64,000 bases of DNA from KBS50 sp042666615 (GTDB taxonomy: Bacteria > Actinomycetota > Actinomycetes > Mycobacteriales > Micromonosporaceae): contig NZ_JBHTDD010000005.1 of NCBI RefSeq assembly GCF_042666615.1, positions 124,001 to 188,000 of the forward strand, written 5' to 3'. The translations under genes and the position numbers were made by a program. The notes below the pieces were generated by a model that saw only the letters and a program-made list of their open reading frames with translations, had not been told where the DNA came from and searched no databases. Positions 36,187 to 44,692 of the stretch are shown piece by piece (position 1 is the first letter of the stretch; the number at the start of each line of letters is the position of its first letter).

Positions 36187-37275
36187 CTACGAGTGTCGGC
36201 GCAGGTGGATGGAGCGGAGCCGGCCGACCTCGGCCATCCGTCGCTCGGCGAGCCGGTCGGCGGCCACCGCGGGCGGCACCCCCTCGGAGTCCGCCAGTGT
36301 GAGGATCTCCCGGGTGGTGTCGAAGATCCGGGTGGCCCGCAGCTTCGCCCGCTCGAAGTTGAAGCCCTCGATCTCGTCAGCGACCTGGATCACGCCACCG
36401 GCGTTTACCACGTAGTCGGGCGCGTACAGGATCCCCCGGTCGGCGAGCATCTTCTCGATCCCGGGATGGGCGAGCTGGTTGTTCGCCGCCCCCGCCACGA
36501 CCGTGGCGCGCAGCGCGGGCACGGTGTCGTCGTTCAGCGCACCGCCCAACGCGCAGGGGGCGTACACGTCGATGTCCGAAGTGATCAATTCAGTGCCGTC
36601 GGGGACCAGGTCGACCTGCGGGTAGGTGCTCCGCACCCAGTCGAGTGCCTTCGGGCTGACATCGGTGGCCACCACCTTGGCGCCGTCGTCCAGCAGGTGC
36701 TTGGTCAGGTGCTTGCCCACCTTGCCGAGGCCGGCCACGCCGACCCGTCGGCCGGCCAGCGTGGGGGTGCCCCACTGGTGCTCGGCCGCCGCCCGCATGC
36801 CCTGGTAGACGCCCCAGGCCGTGAGCACCGAGGAGTCGCCGGCGCCACCGTGCTCGACGCTGCGGCCGGTGACGTAGCGGGTCTCCCGGGCCACGATGTC
36901 CATGTCGGAGACATAGGTGCCGACATCGCAGGCGGTGTAGTAGCGGCCGCCCAGCGACTCCACGAAGCGGCCGTAGGCGCGTAGCAGCGGCTCGGTCTTG
37001 ATCTGCTCCGGGTCGCCCCAGATCACCGCCTTGCCGCCGCCAAGGTCCAGGTCGGCGAGCGCGTTCTTGTACGCCATTCCGCGGGACAGGTCGAGGACGT
37101 CGCGTACCGCGTCCTCCTCGCTGGCGTACGGGTAGAAGCGGGTGCCGCCGAGGGCCGGCCCGAGGGCGGTGGAGTAGATGCCGATGACGGCCTTCAGGCC
37201 GGTGTGCTTGTCCTGGCAGAAGATGACCTGCTCATGTCCTGTCGCGGTGGCGTCGGTGCTGCTGAATACACCCAT
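36187..37275 (-). CDS. vdh: valine (branched-chain amino acid) dehydrogenase
   Basis: A 362-residue Glu/Leu/Phe/Val dehydrogenase, the length of Streptomyces Vdh. The catalytic region is LADLDLGGGKAVIWGDP with the active-site Lys, GGRYYTACDVGTYVSDMD follows, and the NAD-binding fold has GVAGLGKVGKHL. It deaminates valine/leucine/isoleucine to 2-oxo acids, feeding acyl-CoA precursors. Start ATG 37275 has AGGAG five bases upstream. Its place between DUF3073 and the SCO4090-like gene near bldC matches Streptomyces. Confidence 0.93.
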   Translation of the reverse strand: MGVFSSTDATATGHEQVIFCQDKHTGLKAVIGIYSTALGPALGGTRFYPYASEEDAVRDVLDLSRGMAYKNALADLDLGGGKAVIWGDPEQIKTEPLLRAYGRFVESLGGRYYTACDVGTYVSDMDIVARETRYVTGRSVEHGGAGDSSVLTAWGVYQGMRAAAEHQWGTPTLAGRRVGVAGLGKVGKHLTKHLLDDGAKVVATDVSPKALDWVRSTYPQVDLVPDGTELITSDIDVYAPCALGGALNDDTVPALRATVVAGAANNQLAHPGIEKMLADRGILYAPDYVVNAGGVIQVADEIEGFNFERAKLRATRIFDTTREILTLADSEGVPPAVAADRLAERRMAEVGRLRSIHLRRHS

Positions 37276-37508
37276 GACTGCTCCTGTGTCGGGGTCGCCC
37301 TTGTGGGGCGGGCCTGCCGGGTCACCGGCGTGGGGTGCTGCCGGTGGTGCGAGCCTAGTATTCGGTGAGCGCAACTGACGGTCGCGTCGTGGCCGGTCCG
37401 AAGGGTGGACACCGCGCGGTGGGCTGTCGGGCGGCTGTTCGTTGGCCCGATGGGTGGGTCGGGACGACCGAGCGGGGCGGAACCGGACTTTCGTGGGAGG
37501 ATCGCGCC

Positions 37509-38348
37509 GTGCCGTCGCTCTTCGCTTCCTACCTTCGGGTGTATGAGCCGCTGACCGCCTTCGACCGGGAGCGCCAGACCTTCTGGCGCCGGTATGTCCA
37601 GCAGGGCCGGGCGGTGACGCCCAAAGACGGCCCGGGGCGCCAGCGCACCGCTGTGATCGAGGCCCTCGGTGCTGGTTGGACCCGGCTGCCGGACCTGCCG
37701 GACGAGGCGTACGTCCTCCAGGAGGAGGACAATCTGCTGGTCTGCCCGTGGAATCTGCGGGTTCGGGTGGCTGAGGCCGCACTCAGCGCCCGGGACGGCG
37801 TGCCGTCAGTGCTCGCCGACGCGTTCGTGCCGCCGATCCTGGCCGGGCAGGCCCGGGCTGTGGTGGACGACTGGCGCAGCGGTGCCCGGGTGCTGGAGCA
37901 CGGGGTGCCCCGGGTCCACGAGCAGATTGCCACCTGGGGAGTGCCGTTGCGCTGGTTCGTGTTCGTCGCTCCCGAGGAGCGGGAGTTCACCATCGAGCCC
38001 GGTCGCCGGACGCTGCGCTACCGCACGGAGATCTCGAAGGCGCGCCGGCGGGCCTCCCGCGGACTGTCCGTGTTGCGGAAGTCGGTCGGTGACGCGCCGA
38101 TCACCGAGGCGGTGGAGGAAAGCGCCCGCTGGCTCGAGGAGTTCCACCCGAGGTCCATGGTCGAGCTGGACTACGGAGGGTTGGTCGACCTGCTGCCGGA
38201 CGACACGCTCGCCGCCGACGACTCACCCGAACTGGTCGCCGAGGGCCTCGCCGGCCTGTCCCGGGGCGACGCGGAGGCCGCCACGGCGGCGTACGAGAAG
38301 CTGGTGGCCCGGTGGCGGGCGGTGCAGCTGCGCGAGAGGTGCAATTAG
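37509..38348 (+). CDS. conserved actinobacterial hypothetical protein (upstream of bldC)
   Basis: A 279-residue protein starting at GTG 37509 (MPSLFASYLRVYEPLTAFDR). It is hydrophilic, with no signal peptide or membrane helix. Notable segments are RVHEQIATWGVPLRWFVFV and RYRTEISKARRRASRGLSVL. I do not recognise a domain. Position between vdh and bldC corresponds to the hypothetical gene SCO4090 of Streptomyces coelicolor (from memory), so the neighbourhood is conserved though the role is unknown. Confidence 0.85.
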   Translation: MPSLFASYLRVYEPLTAFDRERQTFWRRYVQQGRAVTPKDGPGRQRTAVIEALGAGWTRLPDLPDEAYVLQEEDNLLVCPWNLRVRVAEAALSARDGVPSVLADAFVPPILAGQARAVVDDWRSGARVLEHGVPRVHEQIATWGVPLRWFVFVAPEEREFTIEPGRRTLRYRTEISKARRRASRGLSVLRKSVGDAPITEAVEESARWLEEFHPRSMVELDYGGLVDLLPDDTLAADDSPELVAEGLAGLSRGDAEAATAAYEKLVARWRAVQLRERCN

Positions 38349-38615
38349 CTCCAAATTCCCGCGAACCCGCGCCAGAAGCGTGGCCATTTACGAATCAGTC
38401 TCGTAGCTGATACGTCGCTACCTGTAAAGATGAGTCCGAATAAGAACCATTGTGGGTAAGAAAAAGGGCATAATTCGGTCTTGGTTCATCCGTCCATCCA
38501 GGGACCTTCGGCCGTTCGGCCCATGTCGGACATCGGGGACTAGCCGGACCATGGGAGACGCGTCGGCCGGCGGGACCCCGGCCGATGTCTATAGGTACCT
38601 GTGGAGGAGTGACCG

Positions 38616-38825
38616 ATGGCATCGCGTACGCACGAACCCGAGCCGCTACTCACACCGGCCGAGGTGGCGTCGATGTTCCGAGTCGACCCGAAGACCGTGA
38701 CCCGGTGGGCGAAGGCGGGGAAGCTGAGCGCCATCCGCACTCTGGGTGGCCACCGGCGTTACCGCGAGTCGGAGGTGCGGGCCTTGCTGCAGGGGCAGAT
38801 TCCCCAGCAGCGTCAGGGCGACTGA
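38616..38825 (+). CDS. bldC: developmental regulator BldC (MerR-like)
   Basis: A 69-residue single-domain MerR-type DNA-binding protein: LLTPAEVASMFRVDPKTVTR then WAKAGKLSAIRTLGGHRRYR, essentially the BldC sequence. In Streptomyces BldC binds cooperatively to direct repeats and delays entry into development. Start ATG 38616 has GGAGGAG upstream. The 267-base leader region contains an unusually AT-rich stretch (about 38420-38480) and a TATAGGT-like -10 near 38590. A strong terminator (38893-38930) follows. Confidence 0.97.
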   Translation: MASRTHEPEPLLTPAEVASMFRVDPKTVTRWAKAGKLSAIRTLGGHRRYRESEVRALLQGQIPQQRQGD

Positions 38826-38892
38826 GAGGATTGAAGCGGTCCCGGCGGCGCGACACCCCCTAGCGCCCCAGGTGGCCGAGCGAAGTGCCTGA

Positions 38893-38930
38893 CGTCAGGG
38901 GCGGAGGAAGACCATCCTCCGCCCCTGACG
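38893..38930. terminator. bidirectional terminator after bldC
   Basis: A perfect 16-bp stem (38893-38908 with 38915-38930) around AGACCA lies between the converging bldC and PPOX genes. Confidence 0.85.
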
Positions 38931-38975
38931 CGTGTCCACGACCATCCGTGCCTGCGGAGGGCGGCGCGGCCCCGG

Positions 38976-39356
38976 TCAGTCTGACGGGACGATGCGCACC
39001 GCCACCGTTCCGGAACTGCCCCGCCGGAGCCGGCTGCCCAGCAGCGTGAGTCGGGCGGTCAACCCGTACTTGCGACGCAGTTCGCGGCGTACCCGGTCCA
39101 GCGCGGCCCGGTCGCCCACGGACGCCCGCGCGGGCACCGCCGGACCGCTGGGCCGGCCGCGCACGTCGCAGGGAGCGATCGTCACCGTGGCGCTGCGCCG
39201 GATCCGCTTGGCCTTTCCGGAGTCGGTCGGGGTCCACGCCGCCAGGGCGTCGCCGTCCCGGACCACCCAGACCGGCGTGGGCACCGCGCGGCCATCCCGG
39301 CGGTACGTGGTGAGCAAGATGTACTTCTCGGCTGCCAGGTCGTCGATCGTGGCCAC
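38976..39356 (-). CDS. PPOX-class F420-dependent oxidoreductase-like protein
   Basis: A 126-residue split-barrel flavin/deazaflavin-binding protein. LAAEKYILLTTYRRDGRAVP, TPVWVVRDGDALAAWTPTDS and GKAKRIRRSATVTIAPCDVR are typical of the PPOX-class, F420-binding subgroup common in actinobacteria. It may reduce a quinone or unsaturated compound, or simply carry the cofactor; the substrate is unknown. ATG 39356 is the natural start. It is divergent from the methyltransferase gene. Confidence 0.87.
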   Translation of the reverse strand: MATIDDLAAEKYILLTTYRRDGRAVPTPVWVVRDGDALAAWTPTDSGKAKRIRRSATVTIAPCDVRGRPSGPAVPARASVGDRAALDRVRRELRRKYGLTARLTLLGSRLRRGSSGTVAVRIVPSD

Positions 39357-39448
39357 CCGTCAAGGGTAGGCCGGTCGCCCGCTCGGCGCGGCGGGTCCCG
39401 GCGGGCCTCGGTGCGCGGCGGTCGCCCGGGTTGGTTAGCGTCAGCGTC

Positions 39449-40228
39449 ATGCCGGGTGAGCCGCGGGTCGGGGACGTCTTCGGAGAACTGCTACGCGACG
39501 TGTACGCGGTGCGGAGCGGGACCGGTCCGAGACCGCTCGCCGGCGGCCGGCTGCCCCGTCCGGTCATCGAGGTCATCGAACGGGACGACGGCTTGATCTA
39601 CGGCGCGCCCGCCGACCACTACCTGGCAGAACCGGACGAGTGGCAGCCGTACGACCACAGGGCCGTCGACCGGGCGCGGGGCGCCGTTCTGGACATCGGC
39701 GTCGGCGGTGGCCGGATCGCGCTGGAGCTGCAGCGCCGTGGCGTCGCGGTGACCGGTCTCGACGTCTCCGCCGGGGCCGTCGAGATGTGCCGCCGTCGGG
39801 GGGTACGCGACCTCGTGCTGGCCACCGTGGACGAGCACGCCGCGATCGGACCGCGCTACGACACGTTCGTGCTGCTCGGCAACAATCTCGGACTGCTGGA
39901 GGGACGGGACCGGGCACCCGCTTTCCTCGCCGCGCTCGGGGCGCTGGCCCGGCCCGGCGCTGAGATCATCGCGCAGGGTTCCGACCCGTACCGGACCACG
40001 GATCCGCTGCACACCGGGTATCACCGGGCCAACCGGGCGCGGGGCAGGCTCGGCGGGCAGCTCCGGCTCCGGTTGCGTTACCGGGAGTTCGGCACCCCGT
40101 GGTTCGACTACCTGGTCTGCTCCCCCGAGGAACTCGCGGAACTCGTGCACGGCTCGCCGTGGCGGCTGACCGACGTTGACACCGCGGACGCACCGTACTA
40201 TCTGGCCACCCTGCGGCTGGCGGACTGA
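39449..40228 (+). CDS. class I SAM-dependent methyltransferase
   Basis: A 259-residue methyltransferase. Motif I is VLDIGVGGGRIALELQRRG, the acidic residue after beta-2 is in VTGLDVSAGAVEM, and motif IV-like YDTFVLLGNNLGLLEG follows. The substrate is unknown. ATG 39449 lies about 8 bases after a TAGCGT -10 element, which suggests a leaderless transcript; no Shine-Dalgarno sequence is seen. Confidence 0.87.
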   Translation: MPGEPRVGDVFGELLRDVYAVRSGTGPRPLAGGRLPRPVIEVIERDDGLIYGAPADHYLAEPDEWQPYDHRAVDRARGAVLDIGVGGGRIALELQRRGVAVTGLDVSAGAVEMCRRRGVRDLVLATVDEHAAIGPRYDTFVLLGNNLGLLEGRDRAPAFLAALGALARPGAEIIAQGSDPYRTTDPLHTGYHRANRARGRLGGQLRLRLRYREFGTPWFDYLVCSPEELAELVHGSPWRLTDVDTADAPYYLATLRLAD

Positions 40229-40268
40229 CCTGGCATCCAGGCCGGCCTGGGCGACCCTGTCGCGTCTC

Positions 40269-40925
40269 TCAGCCCGGTCCGTCGGGCGGCCGGTCCGGTG
40301 GACCCGCCAGCACCCCGGCGGTGAGCGCCGCGAACAGTTCCCGTCGTAGCGCGGCGAGTGAGGTGGTCCCGCCACCGGCCGACCAGGCGGACAGCGCGGC
40401 GTCCCAGGCCGTGACGGCCGCCCCGCCGACCAGCAGAGGGTAGGGGTCGGTCGGGGCAAGGCCGGTGCGGTCGGCCACGAACTCGACAAGGATCTGCCGC
40501 AGCTCGTGATTGAGCATCAGGTACACGCCCACCAACGACGGCTGCCGGTCCATCAGCCGCAGCCGGACCAGGATCTGCTCCTGCTCGTCCCGGTCCAGAT
40601 CCAGGGCGTCCAGCACGGTCCGGACCGCCTCCAGCGGTGGCAGGTCGGCGGGACTGGCGGCCAGCGCCGCCCGCAGCTCCCCGATCCGCTGGTGACCGAC
40701 GTCACCGAAGAGCACGTGTTGCTTGGAGGCGAAGTAGCGGAAGAAGGTGCGGACCGCCACGTCCGCCTCGTCCGCGATCTCCTCGACGGTGGTCTGCTCG
40801 TAGCCCTTCTCGGCGAACAACCGCAGTGCCGCCCGCTCAAGCGCCGCCCGGGTCTCCCGCTTGCGGCGCTCGCGTCGGCCCACCGCGGGCACGCCGGGCG
40901 GGACGGACAGATCGGACGCGGTCAT
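40269..40925 (-). CDS. TetR-family regulator
   Basis: A 218-residue regulator. The helix-turn-helix is in RRERRKRETRAALERAALRL then FAEKGYEQTTVEEIADEADV and AVRTFFRYFASKQHVLFGDV, which is common in MftR-like regulators. The C-terminal domain is helical. No clear target: the upstream neighbour is the divergent-free calcium-repeat gene and the converging gene is the methyltransferase. Confidence 0.9.
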   Translation of the reverse strand: MTASDLSVPPGVPAVGRRERRKRETRAALERAALRLFAEKGYEQTTVEEIADEADVAVRTFFRYFASKQHVLFGDVGHQRIGELRAALAASPADLPPLEAVRTVLDALDLDRDEQEQILVRLRLMDRQPSLVGVYLMLNHELRQILVEFVADRTGLAPTDPYPLLVGGAAVTAWDAALSAWSAGGGTTSLAALRRELFAALTAGVLAGPPDRPPDGPG

Positions 40926-41044
40926 CGTCCCATGGTGGCACGTCGAACCGCCCTGGTCAGCTCCGGCGTGCTCGCAGGTGCGTCGTGGCGGTGTGGCTGC
41001 GCGGCGGCCAGCTCCCCAGCGGAGGTGGCCCGGGGCTGCCCTCG

Positions 41045-41323
41045 TCAGGCGGTGGGGGGCAATGGCGCCGGGGGCAGTCCGCCGTCGCCGTCGACCACCT
41101 CGTCCGGCGTACCGTCCTCGTCGATGTCCACCATTGTGATGTCGACCTTGCCGTCGCCGTCGGTGTCGAACTGGAAGAGGTCGGCCTTGCCGTCGCCGTC
41201 CGTGTCGACGACCCAGACGTCGGTCCGGCCGTCGTTGTTGGCGTCCGCGCGCAGCAGGTCCACGCGCTCGTCGCCACGCGTCTCGACGGTTTCCTGTGCT
41301 GCGGTCCCGTTGGCCTCGGTCAT
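41045..41323 (-). CDS. small protein of tandem DxDxDG calcium-binding repeats
   Basis: A 92-residue protein, strongly acidic. Residues ~25-80 consist of five tandem units of about 12 residues with the pattern D-x-(D/N)-x-D-G-x-x-D: ADANNDGRTDVW, VDTDGDGKADLF, FDTDGDGKVDIT, VDIDEDGTPDEV and DGDGG. These match the calcium-binding loops of thrombospondin type 3/EF-hand-like repeats. No signal peptide is visible, so it may act inside the cell. Start ATG 41323 with GAAGGGG upstream. I do not know a characterised homologue. Confidence 0.82.
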   Translation of the reverse strand: MTEANGTAAQETVETRGDERVDLLRADANNDGRTDVWVVDTDGDGKADLFQFDTDGDGKVDITMVDIDEDGTPDEVVDGDGGLPPAPLPPTA

Positions 41324-41521
41324 GGCGACCCCTTCGTCGGTGGGTGTGTTGTGCGCTCTGATACCCAGTCGCCGACGATCACAAGCGGCGGAAGGGACCC
41401 GTGTTGTCGCTCCCGGGACCGGACCGGCCCGCACCGTCACATTCGAGGAACCCGGCCGCCACCCGGCTCGAATGGTGGGCCGGCCGAGCGGACCGGGCAC
41501 CGGGTGCATAGGGTCGCCCCC

Positions 41522-42379
41522 ATGACTGATCGCTTCGTCGTCATCGGCGCCGGCACGATGGGCCTGGGCATCGCGTACGTGGCCGCCGGAGCCGGTTTTC
41601 GGGTGGACCTCGTCGAGGTGGACGCCGGTCGGGCCAGCGCAGCGGAGGCGGCGCTGCGCCGGCTGTGGGACGCGGCGGTCGCGCGGGGGAAGCTGACCGC
41701 GGCGGACGCGGATGCCAGCCGGGCGCGGCTGACCGTCGGCGGGGACGTCGCCGAGGTCGCCGAGGAGCCCGCGGTCATCGTCGAGGCCGTACCAGAACGG
41801 CTGGACCTCAAGCGCGACGTCCTCGCGGCGGCCGAGGCCCGGCGGCCCGCGCTGCTGGCCACCAACACCTCCAGCATCCCGATCAGCGAGCTGTCGACCG
41901 GGTTGCGGGCCCCGGACCGGTTCCTCGGGCTGCACTTCTTCAACCCCGTCTGGGCCATGGCGTTGATCGAGGTGGTGGTCGGGCCGGCCACCGCGCCGGC
42001 CGCCGCCGAGGCAGCCGTCACGCTGGCCGGCAGGCTGGGCAAGGACCCCATCGTGGTACGCGACATGCCCGGCTTCGCCACCTCCCGGCTCGGCGTCACG
42101 CTCGGCCTGGAGGCGATCCGGATGGTCGCCGACGGGGTGGCCAGTCCGGCCGACATCGACAAGGCGATGGTGCTGGGCTACCGGCATCCGGTCGGACCGT
42201 TGGAGCTGACCGACCTGGTCGGCCTCGACGTGCGGCTGGACATCGCGCGGACGTTGCACCGGGCGTACGGCGACCGGTTCGCGCCTCCGCCGCTGTTGGA
42301 GTCGATGGTCGCCGAGGGACGGCTGGGCAAGAAGACCGGTCACGGGTTCTATCGCTGGGAAGGTGGGAAGCGGCAGTGA
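41522..42379 (+). CDS. 3-hydroxyacyl-CoA dehydrogenase
   Basis: A 285-residue NAD-dependent enzyme. The Rossmann start is VVIGAGTMGLGIAYVAA, the catalytic His is in FLGLHFFNPVWAMALIEVV, and the C-terminal helical domain has DLVGLDVRLDIARTLH and LGKKTGHGFY. It oxidises L-3-hydroxyacyl-CoA, or 3-hydroxybutyryl-CoA in related enzymes. Its stop overlaps the start of the enoyl-CoA hydratase gene (GTGA), so the pair forms two consecutive beta-oxidation steps. Confidence 0.94.
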   Translation: MTDRFVVIGAGTMGLGIAYVAAGAGFRVDLVEVDAGRASAAEAALRRLWDAAVARGKLTAADADASRARLTVGGDVAEVAEEPAVIVEAVPERLDLKRDVLAAAEARRPALLATNTSSIPISELSTGLRAPDRFLGLHFFNPVWAMALIEVVVGPATAPAAAEAAVTLAGRLGKDPIVVRDMPGFATSRLGVTLGLEAIRMVADGVASPADIDKAMVLGYRHPVGPLELTDLVGLDVRLDIARTLHRAYGDRFAPPPLLESMVAEGRLGKKTGHGFYRWEGGKRQ

Positions 42380-43128
42380 GCGAGCGGGCCAGCGTACGGG
42401 TCGAGGAGCGGCCGGACCGGGTGGTGGTGACCCTGGACCGGCCGGACAAGCGGAACGCGGTGGACGCCGACATGGTGGCGGAGCTGCACGAGGTCTGCGC
42501 CGCGGTGGAGCGGGAGCCGCGACTGCTGCTGCTCACCGGTGGCGCGGACGGGATCTTCGCGGCCGGCGCCGACATCGCGCAGTTGCGGGAACGGAACCGG
42601 ACCGACGCGCTCGCGGCGATCAATTCCGCCCTGTTCGCCCGCATCCGGGCCCTGCCACTGCCCACCGTCGCCGCGGTGGACGGACCGGCGCTGGGTGGGG
42701 GCGCCGAACTGTCGTACGCCTGCGATCTGCGGGTGTGCACCGCCCGCGCGTTCTTTGGTCAGCCGGAGGTGCGGCTGGGCATCATCGCCGGCGCTGGCGC
42801 GACCCACCGGTTGCCCGCGCTCGTGGGTGAGGCTCGGGCGAAGGAGCTGCTGTTCACCGGGCGCCGGGTGGACGCCGCCGAGGCGCTGCGGATCGGCCTG
42901 GTGAACCGGGTGGTGGACGAACCCACCGAGCTACTCGGCGCGGCGCACGAACTGCTCGACGAGATGGCCAGGGCATCCTCGCTCGCCCTGCGGTTGACGA
43001 AACTCGCGGTAGACGCGCCGGCGGCCGCCCACCCGCAGCTTGACCTGGTCAGTCAGGCGGTGCTCTTCGAGGACGAGGAGAAACGGCGCCGGATGACCGA
43101 GTTCCTGGAGCGGCGGCGGGACCGCTGA
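42376..43128 (+). CDS. enoyl-CoA hydratase/isomerase family protein
   Basis: A 250-residue crotonase-fold protein. The oxyanion-hole segments are FAAGADIAQL and DGPALGGGAELSYACDLRV; PEVRLGIIAGAGATHRLP carries the second active-site Glu region. It would hydrate trans-2-enoyl-CoA. GTG 42376 overlaps the stop of the dehydrogenase gene. A hairpin terminator follows at 43155-43186. Confidence 0.93.
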   Translation: MSERASVRVEERPDRVVVTLDRPDKRNAVDADMVAELHEVCAAVEREPRLLLLTGGADGIFAAGADIAQLRERNRTDALAAINSALFARIRALPLPTVAAVDGPALGGGAELSYACDLRVCTARAFFGQPEVRLGIIAGAGATHRLPALVGEARAKELLFTGRRVDAAEALRIGLVNRVVDEPTELLGAAHELLDEMARASSLALRLTKLAVDAPAAAHPQLDLVSQAVLFEDEEKRRRMTEFLERRRDR

Positions 43129-43154
43129 CGCCGGGGGCCACGGGACGAACGGTA

Positions 43155-43186
43155 ACGGCGCCCATCCGGAGGCGGGTGGGCGCCGT
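43155..43186. terminator. bidirectional hairpin terminator
   Basis: ACGGCGCCCA (43155-43164) and TGGGCGCCGT (43177-43186) form a perfect 10-bp stem between the converging enoyl-CoA hydratase and substrate-binding lipoprotein genes. Confidence 0.78.
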
Positions 43187-43197
43187 CAGGGCCTGGG

Positions 43198-44553
43198 TCA
43201 GTGTTTGATCTTGATGCCTGCCGCGGCGATCGCCTTGATCACCTGGGCCGACTCACCGAAGCCGATTATCAGTACGGCTTCCGCGCCGAAGTCCTTGATC
43301 TCCTTTGCCCCGGCCGCGAAGTCCACGGTGGCGCCACCGCTGCCGGCCGGCGGCGGCTCGTAGGCCAGCAGCTTGATCTGGTCGGGGCGGATGCCGGTGC
43401 GCTCCAGTTCGGTGCGCACGTTGCTCTGCAGCCCTTCGCCGTAGGTGTCCTTCCGGGCCACCAGCGCGATCTTCTGCGGTCCGTCCCGCAGGATGACATC
43501 GGCCAGCGCCCGGCCCTGCAGGATGTCCGAGGGCGCGGTGCGGAAGTAGAGGCCCTCGTCCTCCACCGTGGTCAGTCCGGCGTCGGTGTTGCACGGCGAG
43601 AAGAGGATCACGCCGGCAGCGATGATGTCGGGCAGCACCGCCCGCGAGATTCCGGACGCGCCGGCCCCGATGATCACATGTACGCCGGCACTGACGTGCT
43701 TGGCGACTGTCTCCTTCGCGGTCTTCGGGTCGGTGCCGTCGTCCCCGTCGATCCACGTCACCGGGTCCCCCAACACCCCACCCGCGGCGTTCAGCTCCCG
43801 GATGGCAAGTTGGGTGCCGGCCGCGAGCGGGGGATAGGCGAGGGCGAGGTCACCGGTCCGGGGCAGCAGGCCACCGATCTTGAGAGGCGACCCGTCGCGC
43901 GGATCGTCCTTGCCACCGACCTGCTTCTTCGGCGGTGGGGGCGGCGTGTTGCTGGCGGTCGACTCGTCGCCGGCGCCCACGAACTCGGTCTTACCGTCGT
44001 CCAACTGGCTCGACTCGTTGAAGTGCAGGGTGCCGTAGCTGGCCGTGGACGGCTCACCGGCGGAGGTGAATCCACCCCGGGTGAGCGAGATCCCGCGGTA
44101 CTCGATGTCCACGCCGGACCGGGCCAGCTTGAGGCAGGTCTCCGGGCTGTCGCACCGCTGACCGGTGTTGGTGACCGCGTTGATCTGCCGGGCGATCTCC
44201 GCGGGCTCGGTGGAGCCGGCGAGCTGCGCGGCCAGCCCGCTGATCACCACGGCGTCGTACGACTCGGCCGCGTACAGGAAGTCGTTCAACTTGGGATCGA
44301 TGGCGCGCAACCGGTCCTGAAAGCCGGGCGGCAGAGGGGTAAGAGGCGTGGTGCCCTTCATCCCGTCGAGGATCCCGGCCTGGCCGTCGAACTCCTTGCC
44401 GAAGGAGTTCTGCATGTTGCCGTCCGTGCCGTAGAGACGGATGGCGGACGCCTGGTCGGTGGGGTCGTCGTCCTGCCCGCATCCGGCGATGGTGAGCGCC
44501 AGAAGGGCGCAGGCGGCCAGCGCAACGCTGCGCGCCCGACGGGAAACGAGCAT
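43198..44553 (-). CDS. circularly permuted type-1 periplasmic binding lipoprotein (Leu/Ile/Val-type)
   Basis: A 451-residue lipoprotein: signal peptide and lipobox LALTIAGCGQDD. In normal family members LKIGxLLPxTG comes first and the YGTDGN...YDAV half second. Here the order is reversed. The C-terminal half (RLYGTDGNMQNSFGKEFDGQ to YGTLHFNESS) follows the signal directly, then a Pro-rich linker (NTPPPPPKKQVGG), then the N-terminal half (PLKIGGLLPRTGDLALAYPP to VLIIGFGESAQVIKAIAAAG). The cut falls in the hinge between the halves. No ABC permease genes are adjacent. ATG 44553 is preferred because AAAGG is correctly spaced. Confidence 0.88.
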   Translation of the reverse strand: MLVSRRARSVALAACALLALTIAGCGQDDDPTDQASAIRLYGTDGNMQNSFGKEFDGQAGILDGMKGTTPLTPLPPGFQDRLRAIDPKLNDFLYAAESYDAVVISGLAAQLAGSTEPAEIARQINAVTNTGQRCDSPETCLKLARSGVDIEYRGISLTRGGFTSAGEPSTASYGTLHFNESSQLDDGKTEFVGAGDESTASNTPPPPPKKQVGGKDDPRDGSPLKIGGLLPRTGDLALAYPPLAAGTQLAIRELNAAGGVLGDPVTWIDGDDGTDPKTAKETVAKHVSAGVHVIIGAGASGISRAVLPDIIAAGVILFSPCNTDAGLTTVEDEGLYFRTAPSDILQGRALADVILRDGPQKIALVARKDTYGEGLQSNVRTELERTGIRPDQIKLLAYEPPPAGSGGATVDFAAGAKEIKDFGAEAVLIIGFGESAQVIKAIAAAGIKIKH

Positions 44554-44692
44554 GGTCGCCATCCTTTCTCCCGATGGTCCGGTGCGCACCTTAGCGTGCC
44601 GACCGGGCCGGGTGTGATGCCGGCCTATTCTTTGCCAGGCCCGAACGTCGAGTTTCGCTGCGCGTCTTGACTCCGCGACATACTGTCGCGAC

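Noticed and set aside
38452..38700. Small plus-strand ORF (GKKKGIIRSWF start) before and overlapping bldC
   Set aside because: It begins in an AT-rich leader, lacks GC3 bias and overlaps bldC out of frame.
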